DNA of 28,102 nucleotides, from NCBI GenBank assembly GCA_046086225.1, contig JBJSXF010000084.1, positions 1 through 28,102 on the forward strand, written 5' to 3'. The DNA comes from JBJSXF01 sp046086225. Lineage in GTDB: Bacteria; Actinomycetota; Acidimicrobiia; IMCC26256; PALSA-610. The position numbers were made by a program, and so were the translations under genes. The notes under the pieces were generated by a model. It did not search any database, was not told the origin of the DNA, and saw only the letters and a program-made list of their open reading frames with translations. Of this stretch, positions 6,490-14,598 are shown one piece after another (position 1 is the stretch's first letter; every line of letters begins with the position of its first letter).

Positions 6490-7215
6490 GTGGCTCGACC
6501 GCGTGGAGCGAGAGTACGCGCCGGGATCGTGGTCGCACGGCTCGCCGCCGAGTATCCCGACGTCCGTTGTGCCCTCGTGCACCGCAGCGCGTACGAGCTG
6601 CTCGCGGCCACGATCCTCTCGGCGCAGTGCACCGACGACCGGGTCAACCTCGTCACGCCGGCGCTCTTCGCTCGTTTCCCGGAACCGGCGGCGCTCGCCG
6701 CGGCCGAACCGGCCGCGGTCGAGGAGATCATCGCGTCCACCGGCTTCTTCCGCATGAAGGCGAAGAACCTCATCGGCATGGGGCAGGGTGTGACCGAGCG
6801 GTTCGGGGGCGTCGTGCCGTCGGCGATCGAGGATCTCGTGACCCTCCCGGGCGTGGGCCGCAAGACGGCGAACGTGCTGCGTTCGGTGTGGTTCGATGAA
6901 CCCGGTCTCCCGGTCGACACGCACGTGACCCGGCTCTCGGGTCGACTCCGGCTCACCGCCGAGACCGATGCCGTGAAGATCGAGCACGATCTCGGTGCGC
7001 TCGTCGATCCGGCCGAGTGGGGGCGCTTCTCGCTGCGGCTGATCGAGCACGGGCGGCAGGTCTGCGATGCCCGGCGACCGCGGTGCGAGGGCTGCTTGCT
7101 CGCCGATGTGTGTCCGTCCGTCGGTCGGGCCGGTGCGGTCAGTCCGCCCGGGCGAGGAGCGAAGCGGCCCGGTCGAGCGAGCGCAACGCGGTCGCGAGGG
7201 CGCGCTCGGTCGTGA
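6490..7215 (+). CDS. nth: Endonuclease III (DNA glycosylase/AP lyase)
   Basis: This enzyme excises oxidised pyrimidines and nicks abasic sites in base-excision repair. The helix-hairpin-helix motif LPGVGRKTANVL carries the catalytic Lys125, and PVDTHVTRLSGRL carries the catalytic Asp143. The [4Fe-4S] ligands follow the pattern C-x6-C-x2-C-x5-C in CDARRPRCEGCLLADVC. The family normally ends soon after the cluster. Here about 30 extra residues (SVGRAGAVSPPGRGAKRPG and on) are very basic. The extension overlaps the convergent small gene by 77 bases, so it may be a weakly constrained read-on tail. The GTG 6490 start is supported by the -10 box six bases upstream. The gene runs divergently from mshD. 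Confidence 0.95.
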   Translation: MARPRGARVRAGIVVARLAAEYPDVRCALVHRSAYELLAATILSAQCTDDRVNLVTPALFARFPEPAALAAAEPAAVEEIIASTGFFRMKAKNLIGMGQGVTERFGGVVPSAIEDLVTLPGVGRKTANVLRSVWFDEPGLPVDTHVTRLSGRLRLTAETDAVKIEHDLGALVDPAEWGRFSLRLIEHGRQVCDARRPRCEGCLLADVCPSVGRAGAVSPPGRGAKRPGRASATRSRGRARS

Positions 7216-7348
7216 ACAGCTCGGCGGCGACCGCCGAATCGGGTGTGGTGCCGTAGCGCTCCGCGAGGTCGGTGATCCGGGCTGCGATCTCGGCGATCTG
7301 CGTGGCGGTGCTCGAGAGGGCGGCGAGGTCGCTGGCGGGCGAGGTCAC
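7139..7348 (-). CDS. Small helical protein, 69 aa
   Basis: This short frame starts MTSPASDLAALSSTATQIAEIAARI and consists almost entirely of heptad-like Ala/Leu/Ile-rich helices (ITDLAERYGTTP, then VAAELFTTERALATALRSL). That suggests a two-helix coiled-coil hairpin. It has no membrane segment. GTG 7348 is chosen because a CACACT hexamer, a possible weak -10, ends six bases upstream; longer frames run into hisD antisense. Its 3' end overlaps the nth tail by 77 bases on the opposite strand. Small proteins of this general kind are common in actinobacteria, but I cannot name a family. Confidence 0.55.
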   Translation of the reverse strand: MTSPASDLAALSSTATQIAEIAARITDLAERYGTTPDSAVAAELFTTERALATALRSLDRAASLLARAD

Positions 7349-7409
7349 CGGCGCAGTGTGCCACAGGCCCGGAGCCGGGAATCCCGTCGGCCGGCGGGTC
7401 GGGCGCCGG

Positions 7410-7415
7410 TACGAT
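7410..7415 (+). promoter_or_regulatory. -10 element of the his operon
   Basis: TACGAT lies 11 bases before the hisD ATG. No Shine-Dalgarno sequence stands between them (the intervening bases are TGCGGCTTCCC), which points to a leaderless or near-leaderless his mRNA. No attenuator-like leader peptide with His codons is visible. Confidence 0.5.
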
Positions 7416-7426
7416 TGCGGCTTCCC

Positions 7427-8719
7427 ATGCTCGCTCGTACCGATCTCCGTGGAATCCCCGGCTCGCTGCGGGCTGCGCTCGCGCCGTCGACCGCCGGAGG
7501 GGCCGACGGCGCCGTCGTCGCTTCGGTGGCCGAGATCATCGCCGGGGTCCGTCGGGGGGGTGATGCGGCGCTGGTCGCCTACACCGAGCGCTTCGACGGG
7601 GTGCGGCCGACGGCCCTCGCGGTTCGACCCGAACGGCGAACCGCAGCGCTGGCCGCCGTCTCGCCCGCCCTGCGCGCTGCGCTCGAGTCGGCCCGCGACG
7701 AGATCGGCGCCTGGCACGAAGCCCAGCGGGAGCGGGGTGCCCGGCGAACGACCGGGGGGATCGAGGTGCACGAGGCGATCGTTCCCGTCGATCGGGCCGG
7801 CTGCTACGTCCCGGGCGGCCGGGCCTGCTATCCGTCATCGGTCCTCATGACCGCGGTGCCGGCCCGGGTCGCCGGCGTGGCCGAGGTCGTGCTCTGCGTG
7901 CCGCCCGGTCCCGACGGCGAGATCCCCGATGCGGTGCTCGCCGCGGCCGAGCTGGCCGGAGTCGACGAGATCTACTGCGTCGGCGGGGCCCAGGCCGTTG
8001 CGGCCATGGCCTACGGCACCGAGAGCGTCGCGCCGGTCGACGTGATCGTCGGTCCCGGCAACGCGTACGTCGCCGAAGCGAAGCGCCAGGTGTTCGGCAC
8101 CGTCGGCATCGATTCGCTCGCCGGGCCGTCCGAGGTCGTGGTCGTCGCCGATGACACGGTCGACCCGGCGTGGGTCGCGGCCGATCTCCTCGCCCAGGCC
8201 GAGCACGGGCCCGGGGGCATGGCCACGCTGGTCACCTGGGTGCCCGAGCTCGCCGATCGGGTCGAGCTCGCGCTCGACGCGCTCCTCGCGACGACCACCC
8301 GGCGGGCCGAGGCCGAATCGACCCTCCGTTCGGGCGGCCGGATCGTCCTCGTCGACGGGGCCGAGCGTGCGGTCGACGCGGCCAACGCCATCGCCCCGGA
8401 GCACCTGCAGCTCATGTGCCGCCAGGCGTCGGTGCTCGTCACCCTGGTGCGCAATGCCGGTGCCGTCTTCGTCGGACCGCTCGGCTCCGCGGTCCTCGGC
8501 GATTACGCGGTGGGCACCAACCACGTGCTCCCCACCGGGGGGAGTGCGCGCTTCGCGAGCGCGCTCCGGGTCGACGACTTCACCAAGCGCGTCCACATCG
8601 TGCACGTCACCGACGAGGGCTTCGCGCGACTCGCGCCGGTCGCCCGGGTGATCGCCGAGGAAGAGGGCCTTCTCGGGCACGCCGACGCGCTCCGGATCCG
8701 CGAACCCGAGGACCGGTGA
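7427..8719 (+). CDS. hisD: Histidinol dehydrogenase
   Basis: HisD oxidises L-histidinol to L-histidine in two NAD-dependent steps, the end of the pathway. The protein is 430 residues, normal for the family. Zinc-ligand segments are visible: AQAEHGP (Gln and His), LGDYAVGTNHVLPTGG (Asp) and the C-terminal GHADALRIR (His). Other family blocks are YVPGGRACYPSSVLMTAVPA, GPGNAYVAEAKRQVFG and DSLAGPSEVVVVAD. The ATG at 7427 follows a TACGAT box; the frame stays open upstream but over nth and antisense sequence. It is the first gene of the his operon and its stop overlaps hisC by GTGA. Confidence 0.97.
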   Translation: MLARTDLRGIPGSLRAALAPSTAGGADGAVVASVAEIIAGVRRGGDAALVAYTERFDGVRPTALAVRPERRTAALAAVSPALRAALESARDEIGAWHEAQRERGARRTTGGIEVHEAIVPVDRAGCYVPGGRACYPSSVLMTAVPARVAGVAEVVLCVPPGPDGEIPDAVLAAAELAGVDEIYCVGGAQAVAAMAYGTESVAPVDVIVGPGNAYVAEAKRQVFGTVGIDSLAGPSEVVVVADDTVDPAWVAADLLAQAEHGPGGMATLVTWVPELADRVELALDALLATTTRRAEAESTLRSGGRIVLVDGAERAVDAANAIAPEHLQLMCRQASVLVTLVRNAGAVFVGPLGSAVLGDYAVGTNHVLPTGGSARFASALRVDDFTKRVHIVHVTDEGFARLAPVARVIAEEEGLLGHADALRIREPEDR

Positions 8720-9792
8720 GCGCCGTGCGCCCGGCCCCCCGCGACGATCTCCGGGAGCTCTCCGGGTACCACTCGCCGCAGGTCGACGTTCCGATCCGCC
8801 TCAACACCAACGAGAGTCCGTACGGACCGCCGCCGGAGTTCGTCAAGGCGTGGCTTGCCGCGCTCCGCGACGTTGCCTGGAACCGGTATCCCGACCGGTC
8901 GGCGGCTGAGTTGCGGACGGCGCTCGGCGCGTTCCTCGGACACGACCCGGCGCGGATCACCGCCGGGAACGGCAGCAACGAGGTTCTGCAGACGCTCTTC
9001 CTCGCGTACGGCGGACCGGGCCGCCGGGCGCTCCTCTTCGAGCCGACGTACGCGCTCCACGCCCAGATCGCCCGCACGACGGGCACCGAGGTGGTCGTCG
9101 AGCCGCGTGCTGCCGACTTCGCGATCGATCCCGTGCGGGCGACCGCGACGATCGCCCGTACGCGGCCGTCGCTCGTCGTGACCTGCAGCCCCAACAACCC
9201 GACGGGCACCGTCGATCCGGCCGAGGTCACCCGGACGCTGGCCGACGCGTGCGAATCGGTCGGAGCCGTGCTCGTGGTCGACGAGGCCTACGGCGAGTTC
9301 GCGCCCTGGACGGCGCTCGACCTCGTCGCCGACGATCGGTCGATCGCCGTCGTGCGCACCTACTCGAAGGTCTGGTCGCTGGCCGGGCTGCGGCTCGGCT
9401 TCGCCGTTGCGCCCGAGTGGCTCGGCGCCGACCTCGCCAAGGTGCAGCTGCCCTACAACCTCTCGGTGCCCACCCAGGTCGCGGGCACCCTCGCCCTGCG
9501 CTATCGGGCCCGGATGGAGGAACGCGTCGCCGTGCTCGGAGCCGGCCGCGAGCAGTTGTTCACTGGCCTGCGGGCCTGCCCGGCAGTCGAGGCCTTTCCC
9601 TCGGGAGCCAACTTCGTGCTCTTCCGGGTCACGGACGATGCACATGGCCTCTGGGTGCGGCTCCTCGACCGCGGTGTGCTCGTACGCGACTTCTCGGCCT
9701 GGCCGGGGGTCGAGGGCTGCCTGCGGGTCACCGTCGGCACGCCCGAAGAGAACGACGCCTTCCTCGAGGCGCTGACGGAGGAGATGGCATGA
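8716..9792 (+). CDS. hisC: Histidinol-phosphate aminotransferase
   Basis: HisC transfers an amino group from glutamate to imidazole-acetol phosphate, using PLP. The 358-residue protein shows the fold-type I aminotransferase landmarks: LNTNESPYGPPPEF near the N-terminus, TAGNGSNEVLQTLF, the SPNNPTGT motif, VVDEAYGEF with the PLP-contacting Asp and Tyr, and the Schiff-base Lys in RTYSKVWSLAGLRLGF. GTG 8716 overlaps the hisD stop (GTGA); GTG 8725 is a possible alternative. The 3' end overlaps hisB by ATGA. Confidence 0.95.
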   Translation: MSAVRPAPRDDLRELSGYHSPQVDVPIRLNTNESPYGPPPEFVKAWLAALRDVAWNRYPDRSAAELRTALGAFLGHDPARITAGNGSNEVLQTLFLAYGGPGRRALLFEPTYALHAQIARTTGTEVVVEPRAADFAIDPVRATATIARTRPSLVVTCSPNNPTGTVDPAEVTRTLADACESVGAVLVVDEAYGEFAPWTALDLVADDRSIAVVRTYSKVWSLAGLRLGFAVAPEWLGADLAKVQLPYNLSVPTQVAGTLALRYRARMEERVAVLGAGREQLFTGLRACPAVEAFPSGANFVLFRVTDDAHGLWVRLLDRGVLVRDFSAWPGVEGCLRVTVGTPEENDAFLEALTEEMA

Positions 9793-10370
9793 GCCGGTCC
9801 GCACGGGTGGAGCGCACCACCAAGGAGACGTCGGTCTCGGTCGAGTTGACCGTCGACGGCACGGGCGCCGCCACGGCGACGACCGGCATCCCGTTCTTCG
9901 ATCACATGCTCGAGCAACTCGGCCGGCACGGCCGACTCGACCTCGTGGTCCGGGCGACGGGGGATCTCGAGGTCGACCTGCACCACACGGTCGAGGACGT
10001 CGGAATCGTCATCGGTCAGGCCCTCCGCGAAGCCCTCGGCGACCGGGCCGGGGTGCGGCGGTTCGCCGATGCGCTCGTCCCGCTCGACGAAGCGCTCGTG
10101 CAGGTCGCCCTCGACCTCTCGGGTCGGCCCTTCCTCGCCTACGCCGTCGATCCGATCGCGGAGTGGATCGGCACGTTCGACCCGCAGCTCGCCGAGGAGT
10201 TCTGGAAGGGGTTCGTCGACGGTGCCCGCGCCACCCTCCACATCCGGTCGCTCGCCGGTCGGAACGGTCACCACGTCCTCGAGGCGTCCTTCAAGGCGGT
10301 GGCGAACGCGCTCCGCGACGCCGTGCGGATCGAGGGCGATGCCGTGCCCTCGACGAAGGGTGTGCTGTGA
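9789..10370 (+). CDS. hisB: Imidazoleglycerol-phosphate dehydratase
   Basis: HisB dehydrates imidazoleglycerol phosphate to imidazole-acetol phosphate. This is the monofunctional 193-residue form, without the histidinol-phosphatase domain of the enterobacterial fusion. The metal-binding histidine clusters are present as FFDHMLEQLGRHG, DLHHTVEDVGI and GRNGHHVLEASFKA. The ATG at 9789 overlaps the hisC stop. The gene ends 10 bases before the GTG of hisH. Confidence 0.97.
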   Translation: MSRSARVERTTKETSVSVELTVDGTGAATATTGIPFFDHMLEQLGRHGRLDLVVRATGDLEVDLHHTVEDVGIVIGQALREALGDRAGVRRFADALVPLDEALVQVALDLSGRPFLAYAVDPIAEWIGTFDPQLAEEFWKGFVDGARATLHIRSLAGRNGHHVLEASFKAVANALRDAVRIEGDAVPSTKGVL

Positions 10371-10380
10371 CGGTGCCCGG

Positions 10381-10986
10381 GTGATCGCGGTCGTCGACTA
10401 AGGCATCGGCAACCTACGGTCGGCGGAGAAGGCGCTGCAGCGCCTCGGGGCCGAGGCCCGGCTCACTCCCGACGCTGCGGCGATCGAGGCGGCCGACGCG
10501 GTCGTGCTGCCCGGAGTCGGGGCATTCGGTTCCTGCATGGCTGCGCTCGGCCGGTCGGGTCTGGAGTCGGCCGTGCGAGCCGCCGCCGGTGACGGGCGAC
10601 CCTTCCTCGGGATCTGCATCGGTATGCAGCTCCTCTTCGAGGGGAGTGACGAGTCGCCGGGGGTCGTCGGCCTGGGCGTGGTGCCGGGCCGAGTGACCCG
10701 TCTCCCGGATTCGGTTCGGCTCCCGCAGATCGGCTGGAACACGATCGAGGTCGAGGCGCGATCGCGGCTCTGCGCCGACCTGCCCGATCCGGCGTGGTGC
10801 TACTTCGTGCACTCGTATGCGGCCGATCCGGTCGAGGCCGACGTCGTCAGTGCCTGGTGCGAGCACGGTCGGCGATTCCCGGCTGCGATCGAGGCCGGTC
10901 CGGTCTGGGCGACGCAGTTCCACCCCGAGAAGTCGGGGGCGATCGGCCTCGCCATCCTCAGCCGTTTCGTCGGTGAGGTCGGATGA
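10381..10986 (+). pseudogene. hisH: hisH (imidazoleglycerol-phosphate synthase, glutaminase subunit) with in-frame TAA at codon 7
   Basis: HisH supplies ammonia from glutamine to HisF. The frame starts at GTG 10381 and reads VIAVVD, stop (TAA 10399-10401), then GIGNLRSAEKALQRLG. Actinobacterial HisH normally reads DYGxGNLRS here, so a tyrosine codon has become TAA. Everything after the stop is intact to TGA 10986: PGVGAFGSCMAAL, the catalytic Cys79 in GICIGMQLLFEGS, and His181 and Glu183 in QFHPEKSG. There is no frameshift and no decay in codon use. Re-initiation at GTG 10504 would lose the first 41 residues, including the first strand of the glutaminase fold, so it is unlikely to work. The cause is either a sequencing error or a very recent nonsense mutation. 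The 3' end overlaps hisA by ATGA. Confidence 0.85.
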
Positions 10987-11708
10987 TGGAACTCTTCCCG
11001 GCGATCGACCTCCGTGACGGCCGGGTCGTCCGGCTGGCCCGGGGCGATTACGCGGCGGAAACCGTCTACGGCGACGACCCGGTTGCCGTCGCGCGCGGGT
11101 TCGCGGCGGCCGGTGCGCGCTGGATCCATGTCGTCGACCTCGATGCGGCGCGGGACGGCGGAGCGCGCAACCTGGATGCCATCGCCCGGATCTGCGCAAC
11201 GGTCGACGTCCGCGTCCAGACCGGGGGTGGGGTCCGTACGGAGGCCGATGCCCGGGCCCGCTTCGCGGTGGGCGCCGCCCGGGTGGTCATCGGCTCGGCC
11301 GCGGTCGAGGATCCCGAACTCGTCGATCGGCTCGCCGCCGAAGCTCCCGGCCGGGTGGCCGTCGGGCTCGACGCACGCGACCGCGAGGTCGCCATCCACG
11401 GCTGGACCGTCGATGCGGGACGCGACCTCGTCGATCTCGCCCGGCGCTTCGACCGCCCGGGAGTCGGGGCGCTCGTCGTCACCGAGATCGGGCGCGACGG
11501 CATGCTCTCCGGTCCGGCGCTCGATCAGCTCGAGCTCGTCTCGGGTGCGGTCGGGGTGCCGGTGATCGCGAGCGGGGGTGTCGCCTCGACCGAGGACCTC
11601 CGGGCGCTCGCCGCGCTGCCGCTGGCCGGAGCCATCGTCGGGCGGGCGATCTACGAGGGGCGACTGACGGTCGAGGAGGGGATCGCCGCGTGCTCGCCGT
11701 CCGGGTGA
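10983..11708 (+). CDS. hisA: ProFAR isomerase
   Basis: HisA isomerises the ribose of ProFAR to PRFAR in histidine synthesis. This (beta/alpha)8 barrel of 241 residues has the catalytic Asp in FPAIDLRDGRVVRL and the second Asp in VAVGLDARD. Phosphate-binding loops are VQTGGGVRT and VIASGGVAS. In many actinobacteria HisA is PriA, which also does the TrpF step. Here a separate trpF lies 8 kb downstream, and the strand-6 segment reads VTEIGRDGML rather than the PriA-like VTDIAKDGTL, so a monofunctional HisA is more likely (inference). ATG 10983 overlaps the hisH stop; the next codon is also ATG. Confidence 0.95.
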   Translation: MMELFPAIDLRDGRVVRLARGDYAAETVYGDDPVAVARGFAAAGARWIHVVDLDAARDGGARNLDAIARICATVDVRVQTGGGVRTEADARARFAVGAARVVIGSAAVEDPELVDRLAAEAPGRVAVGLDARDREVAIHGWTVDAGRDLVDLARRFDRPGVGALVVTEIGRDGMLSGPALDQLELVSGAVGVPVIASGGVASTEDLRALAALPLAGAIVGRAIYEGRLTVEEGIAACSPSG

Positions 11709-12463
11709 TCCCGTGCCTCGACGTCGACGGTGGTCGGGTCGTGAAGGGCGTCAACTTCGTCGACATCCGGGATGCCGGTGATCCGGTCGAGCTCGCGGCG
11801 CGCTACGACGCCGAAGGCGCCGACGAGCTGGTCTTCCTCGACATCACCGCGTCCGCCGACGGTCGGGACACGATGGTGCATGTCGTCGAGCGGGTCGCCG
11901 AGCAGGTGTTCATCCCGTTCACGGTCGGGGGTGGCGTGCGCCGGGTCGAAGATGTCCGTCGGTTGCTCTACGCCGGGGCCGAGAAGGTGTCGTTCAACAC
12001 CGCGGCGGTGGAAGCCCCCGACGTGGTCCGGGCCAGCGCCGACGAGTTCGGCGCGCAGTGCGTCGTCGTGGCGATCGACGCCCGCCGCCGGAACGACGGC
12101 GGATGGGAGGTCGTCACCCACGGCGGACGGCGAGCGACCGATCGCGATGCGTTGGCCTGGGCCGAGGAGGTGTGCGCGCTCGGTGCCGGTGAGTTGCTGG
12201 TCACCTCGATGGATCGCGACGGCACCCGCGCCGGCTACGACATCGAGCTCCTGCAGGCCATGAACGACCGGGTCGGCGTGCCGATCGTCGCGAGCGGTGG
12301 CGTCGGCACGCTCGAGCATCTGGCCGCGGGTGTGATCGACGGCGGAGCGTCAGCCGTGCTCGCCGCGTCGATCTTCCACTTCGGGGAGCACACGATCGTC
12401 GAGGCCAAGCAATACCTCGCCGAGCGGGGCGTCGTCGTCCGGCCGCCCGCCGCGAACGACTGA
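11690..12463 (+). CDS. hisF: Imidazoleglycerol-phosphate synthase, cyclase subunit
   Basis: HisF closes the imidazole ring, producing IGP and AICAR from PRFAR and the ammonia delivered by HisH. The 257-residue barrel shows VIPCLDVDGGRVVKGVNF (catalytic Asp near residue 11), FTVGGGVRRVED, the second catalytic Asp in VVVAIDARR, and TSMDRDGTRAGYD. GTG 11690 lies inside hisA, a 19-base overlap. The operon ends here: the stop is only four bases from the stop of the convergent oligopeptidase gene. Confidence 0.96.
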   Translation: MLAVRVIPCLDVDGGRVVKGVNFVDIRDAGDPVELAARYDAEGADELVFLDITASADGRDTMVHVVERVAEQVFIPFTVGGGVRRVEDVRRLLYAGAEKVSFNTAAVEAPDVVRASADEFGAQCVVVAIDARRRNDGGWEVVTHGGRRATDRDALAWAEEVCALGAGELLVTSMDRDGTRAGYDIELLQAMNDRVGVPIVASGGVGTLEHLAAGVIDGGASAVLAASIFHFGEHTIVEAKQYLAERGVVVRPPAAND

Positions 12464-12467
12464 GCGA

Positions 12468-14540
12468 TCAGGGAGTGACGCCGAGGGCGTCGAGCACGAA
12501 CGCCAGGATGAGCGATTCCTCCCGCCAGGCGTCGTAACGCCCCGAAGGTCCGCCGTGCCCGGCGCCGAGTTCGGTGCGCAGCAGGATCGGCCGACCCGAC
12601 GTGGTGTGGGCCCGGAGGCGAGCGACCCACTTCGTGGGTTCCCAGTACTGCACCCGCGGATCGTTCAGGCCCGAGGTCACGAGGATCGTGGGGTACGCCC
12701 GGTCGGTGACGTTGTCGTAGGGGGAGTAGCGCTTGAAGCGTGCGTAGGCCTCCGGTTCGGACGGGTCGCCCCACTCCTCCCATTCGGTGACGGTGAGAGG
12801 GAGATCCGGGTCGAGCATGGTGGTCAGCACGTCGACGAAGGGCACCTGGGCGACGATCGCGGCGAAGAGTTCGGGGCGCAGGTTCGCGACGGCGCCCATG
12901 AGGAGCCCGCCTGCGCTCCCGCCGCGGATGGCGAGGCGGCGGGGAGATGCGATCCCGGTGCCGACGAGGTGCTCCGCGCACGCAACGAAGTCGGTGAAGG
13001 TGTTCTCCTTGTGCTCGAGCCGCCCCGCCTCGTACCACGCCCGACCGAGCTCGCCGCCACCCCGGATGTGGGCGATGGCGAAGACCACCCCGCGGTCGAG
13101 GAGCGGGAGTCGGGATGCCCGGAATTCGGGATCGTCGGAGATCTCGTACGCCCCGTATCCGGTCAGGAGGACGGCCGCCGTGCCGTCGGTCGGGACGTCG
13201 CGCCGATGGACCAGCGAGATCGGTATGCGGGTGCCGTCGTCGGCGACGGCCCACTCCCGCCGGCACGTGTAGTCGCCCGGTTCGTAGCCGCCGAGGACCG
13301 GCTGGACCCGAACGGTGGTGCGGGCCGCAGTGGCGAGCACCTCGTCGAAGTCGGTCGGCGGGGTCGTGAGCGAGGTGTACCCGATGCGCACGGTGCCGGT
13401 CTCGAACTCGGGGTTGGGGCCGACCCAGGCGGTGTAGACGGGTTCGGGGAAGGCGAGGTCGCGGGTCGCGCCGTCTTCGGTCGCCATGACCGTGATCCGG
13501 TCGAGGCCGTCGACCCGACCGCAGAGCACGATGTGCTCGGCGAAGGCGTGCACCTCGTCGAGGCGGTGGCCGGGCCGGTGGGGGACGAGCGGGGTCCAGT
13601 ACTGCCGGGCGGGGTCGACGCACGGCGCCGCGACGAGCTCGAAGTCGGGGGCCCGACCGCCCTGGTTGGTGAGGATCAGGAACCGATCGCCGCGTTCCTC
13701 GCTCCAGTGGTGCTCGGCGGTGTACTCGTGGCCGGGCTCGCGCGGGGCCACGACCCGGGGCTCGGCCGACGGAGACTCGGTGGGGATGAACCAGACCTCC
13801 GACGTCGTCTTCGAGGAGCTCTCGATGAGTACGAAGCGGCCGCTCCGGGTGCGGTGCAGTGAGAGGAAGAACCGCTCGTCGTCCTCGCGCCGCACGACCG
13901 GGTCGGTGTCCGCCGATGTGCCGAGCACGTGTCGGCGCACCTCGGCGGGTCGCATGGCCTCGTCGGGCCGGAGGTAGAAGCACGTGCGGCCGTCATCGGC
14001 CCACGCAACCCCGTCGGTGACGTCGGCGACCACATCGGGGAGGTCGGCACCCGTGGTGAGGTCGCGGAACCGGAGCGTGTACCGCTCGCTCCCGTCGAGA
14101 TCGACCGTGTACGCGGCGACGGTGTGGTCAGGTGAGAGGGCGATGGTTCCGAGATCGAAATAGGTGTGTCCGTGGGCCTCGGCGTTCTCGTCGATCACGA
14201 CGACCGGTTCCCCGTCCGGTTCGGCGGCCGGGCGCCGTACGTGAACGGCGTACTGCTCACCTTCGATCGTGCGGCTGGAGTAGATCCAGCCGCGGTGGGT
14301 CACGGGCGCCGATTCATCGGTCTCGAGCACGCGACCCCGGATCTCCTCGTAGATCGCGGTGGCCACGGGAGCGAGGGGAGCGAGCATCGCCTCGGCGTAA
14401 GCGTTCTCGGCCTCGAGGTGGGCGCGGACGGCCGGGTCTTCGCGTTCACGCAGCCAATACCAGTCGTCGACGCGGACGTCGCCGTGGGCGACGAGCCGGT
14501 GCGGTCGCCGTGGCGCCTGCGGGGGGACCGGGCCACTCAT
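12468..14540 (-). CDS. ptrB: Oligopeptidase B-like S9A serine peptidase
   Basis: The 690-residue protein has a beta-propeller N-terminal domain followed by an alpha/beta-hydrolase domain, as in prolyl-oligopeptidase family S9A. The catalytic triad is Ser542 (RGGSAGGLLMG), Asp627 (SGLNDPRV) and His662 (GAGHGGPSGR). The N-terminus (DDWYWLREREDPAVRAHLEAENAY) and the segment GGGELGRAWYEAGRLEHKENTFTDF are typical of oligopeptidase B, which cuts short peptides after Arg/Lys. No signal peptide is seen, so it should be cytoplasmic. It runs against the his operon and separates hisF from hisI. A TAGCCT box lies nine bases before its ATG. Confidence 0.93.
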   Translation of the reverse strand: MSGPVPPQAPRRPHRLVAHGDVRVDDWYWLREREDPAVRAHLEAENAYAEAMLAPLAPVATAIYEEIRGRVLETDESAPVTHRGWIYSSRTIEGEQYAVHVRRPAAEPDGEPVVVIDENAEAHGHTYFDLGTIALSPDHTVAAYTVDLDGSERYTLRFRDLTTGADLPDVVADVTDGVAWADDGRTCFYLRPDEAMRPAEVRRHVLGTSADTDPVVRREDDERFFLSLHRTRSGRFVLIESSSKTTSEVWFIPTESPSAEPRVVAPREPGHEYTAEHHWSEERGDRFLILTNQGGRAPDFELVAAPCVDPARQYWTPLVPHRPGHRLDEVHAFAEHIVLCGRVDGLDRITVMATEDGATRDLAFPEPVYTAWVGPNPEFETGTVRIGYTSLTTPPTDFDEVLATAARTTVRVQPVLGGYEPGDYTCRREWAVADDGTRIPISLVHRRDVPTDGTAAVLLTGYGAYEISDDPEFRASRLPLLDRGVVFAIAHIRGGGELGRAWYEAGRLEHKENTFTDFVACAEHLVGTGIASPRRLAIRGGSAGGLLMGAVANLRPELFAAIVAQVPFVDVLTTMLDPDLPLTVTEWEEWGDPSEPEAYARFKRYSPYDNVTDRAYPTILVTSGLNDPRVQYWEPTKWVARLRAHTTSGRPILLRTELGAGHGGPSGRYDAWREESLILAFVLDALGVTP

Positions 14541-14549
14541 GGTCGGCGC

Positions 14550-14555
14550 AGGCTA
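14550..14555 (-). promoter_or_regulatory. -10 element of ptrB
   Basis: On the minus strand TAGCCT is followed by nine bases and then the ATG at 14540, with no Shine-Dalgarno sequence. This is the same geometry as at hisI, trpC and rfbA. Confidence 0.45.
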
Positions 14556-14583
14556 GACGGGAGGGGGCCGCGGAACCGCCCGC

Positions 14584-14589
14584 TACGAT
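14584..14589 (+). promoter_or_regulatory. -10 element of hisI-trpE-ygfZ
   Basis: TACGAT is followed by nine bases and ATG 14599. It is the same hexamer as in front of hisD, which would fit co-expression of the two his transcripts. No ribosome-binding site is visible. Confidence 0.5.
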
Positions 14590-14598
14590 CGGCGTCCG

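Noticed and set aside
10504..10986. hisH as a short gene starting at GTG 10504
   Set aside because: This start would drop 41 conserved residues, including the first strand and the oxyanion-side region. The conserved N-terminus is plainly present upstream in the same frame on both sides of a single stop codon.
12460..12471. CTGAGCGATCAG palindrome between hisF and ptrB
   Set aside because: The stem is only four base pairs around GCGA. It results largely from two facing TGA stop codons and is too weak to call a terminator.
12235..13983. 582-codon minus-strand frame rich in Arg, Pro and His
   Set aside because: It is an out-of-frame shadow of the oligopeptidase B gene, in which the catalytic triad is fully readable in the other frame.
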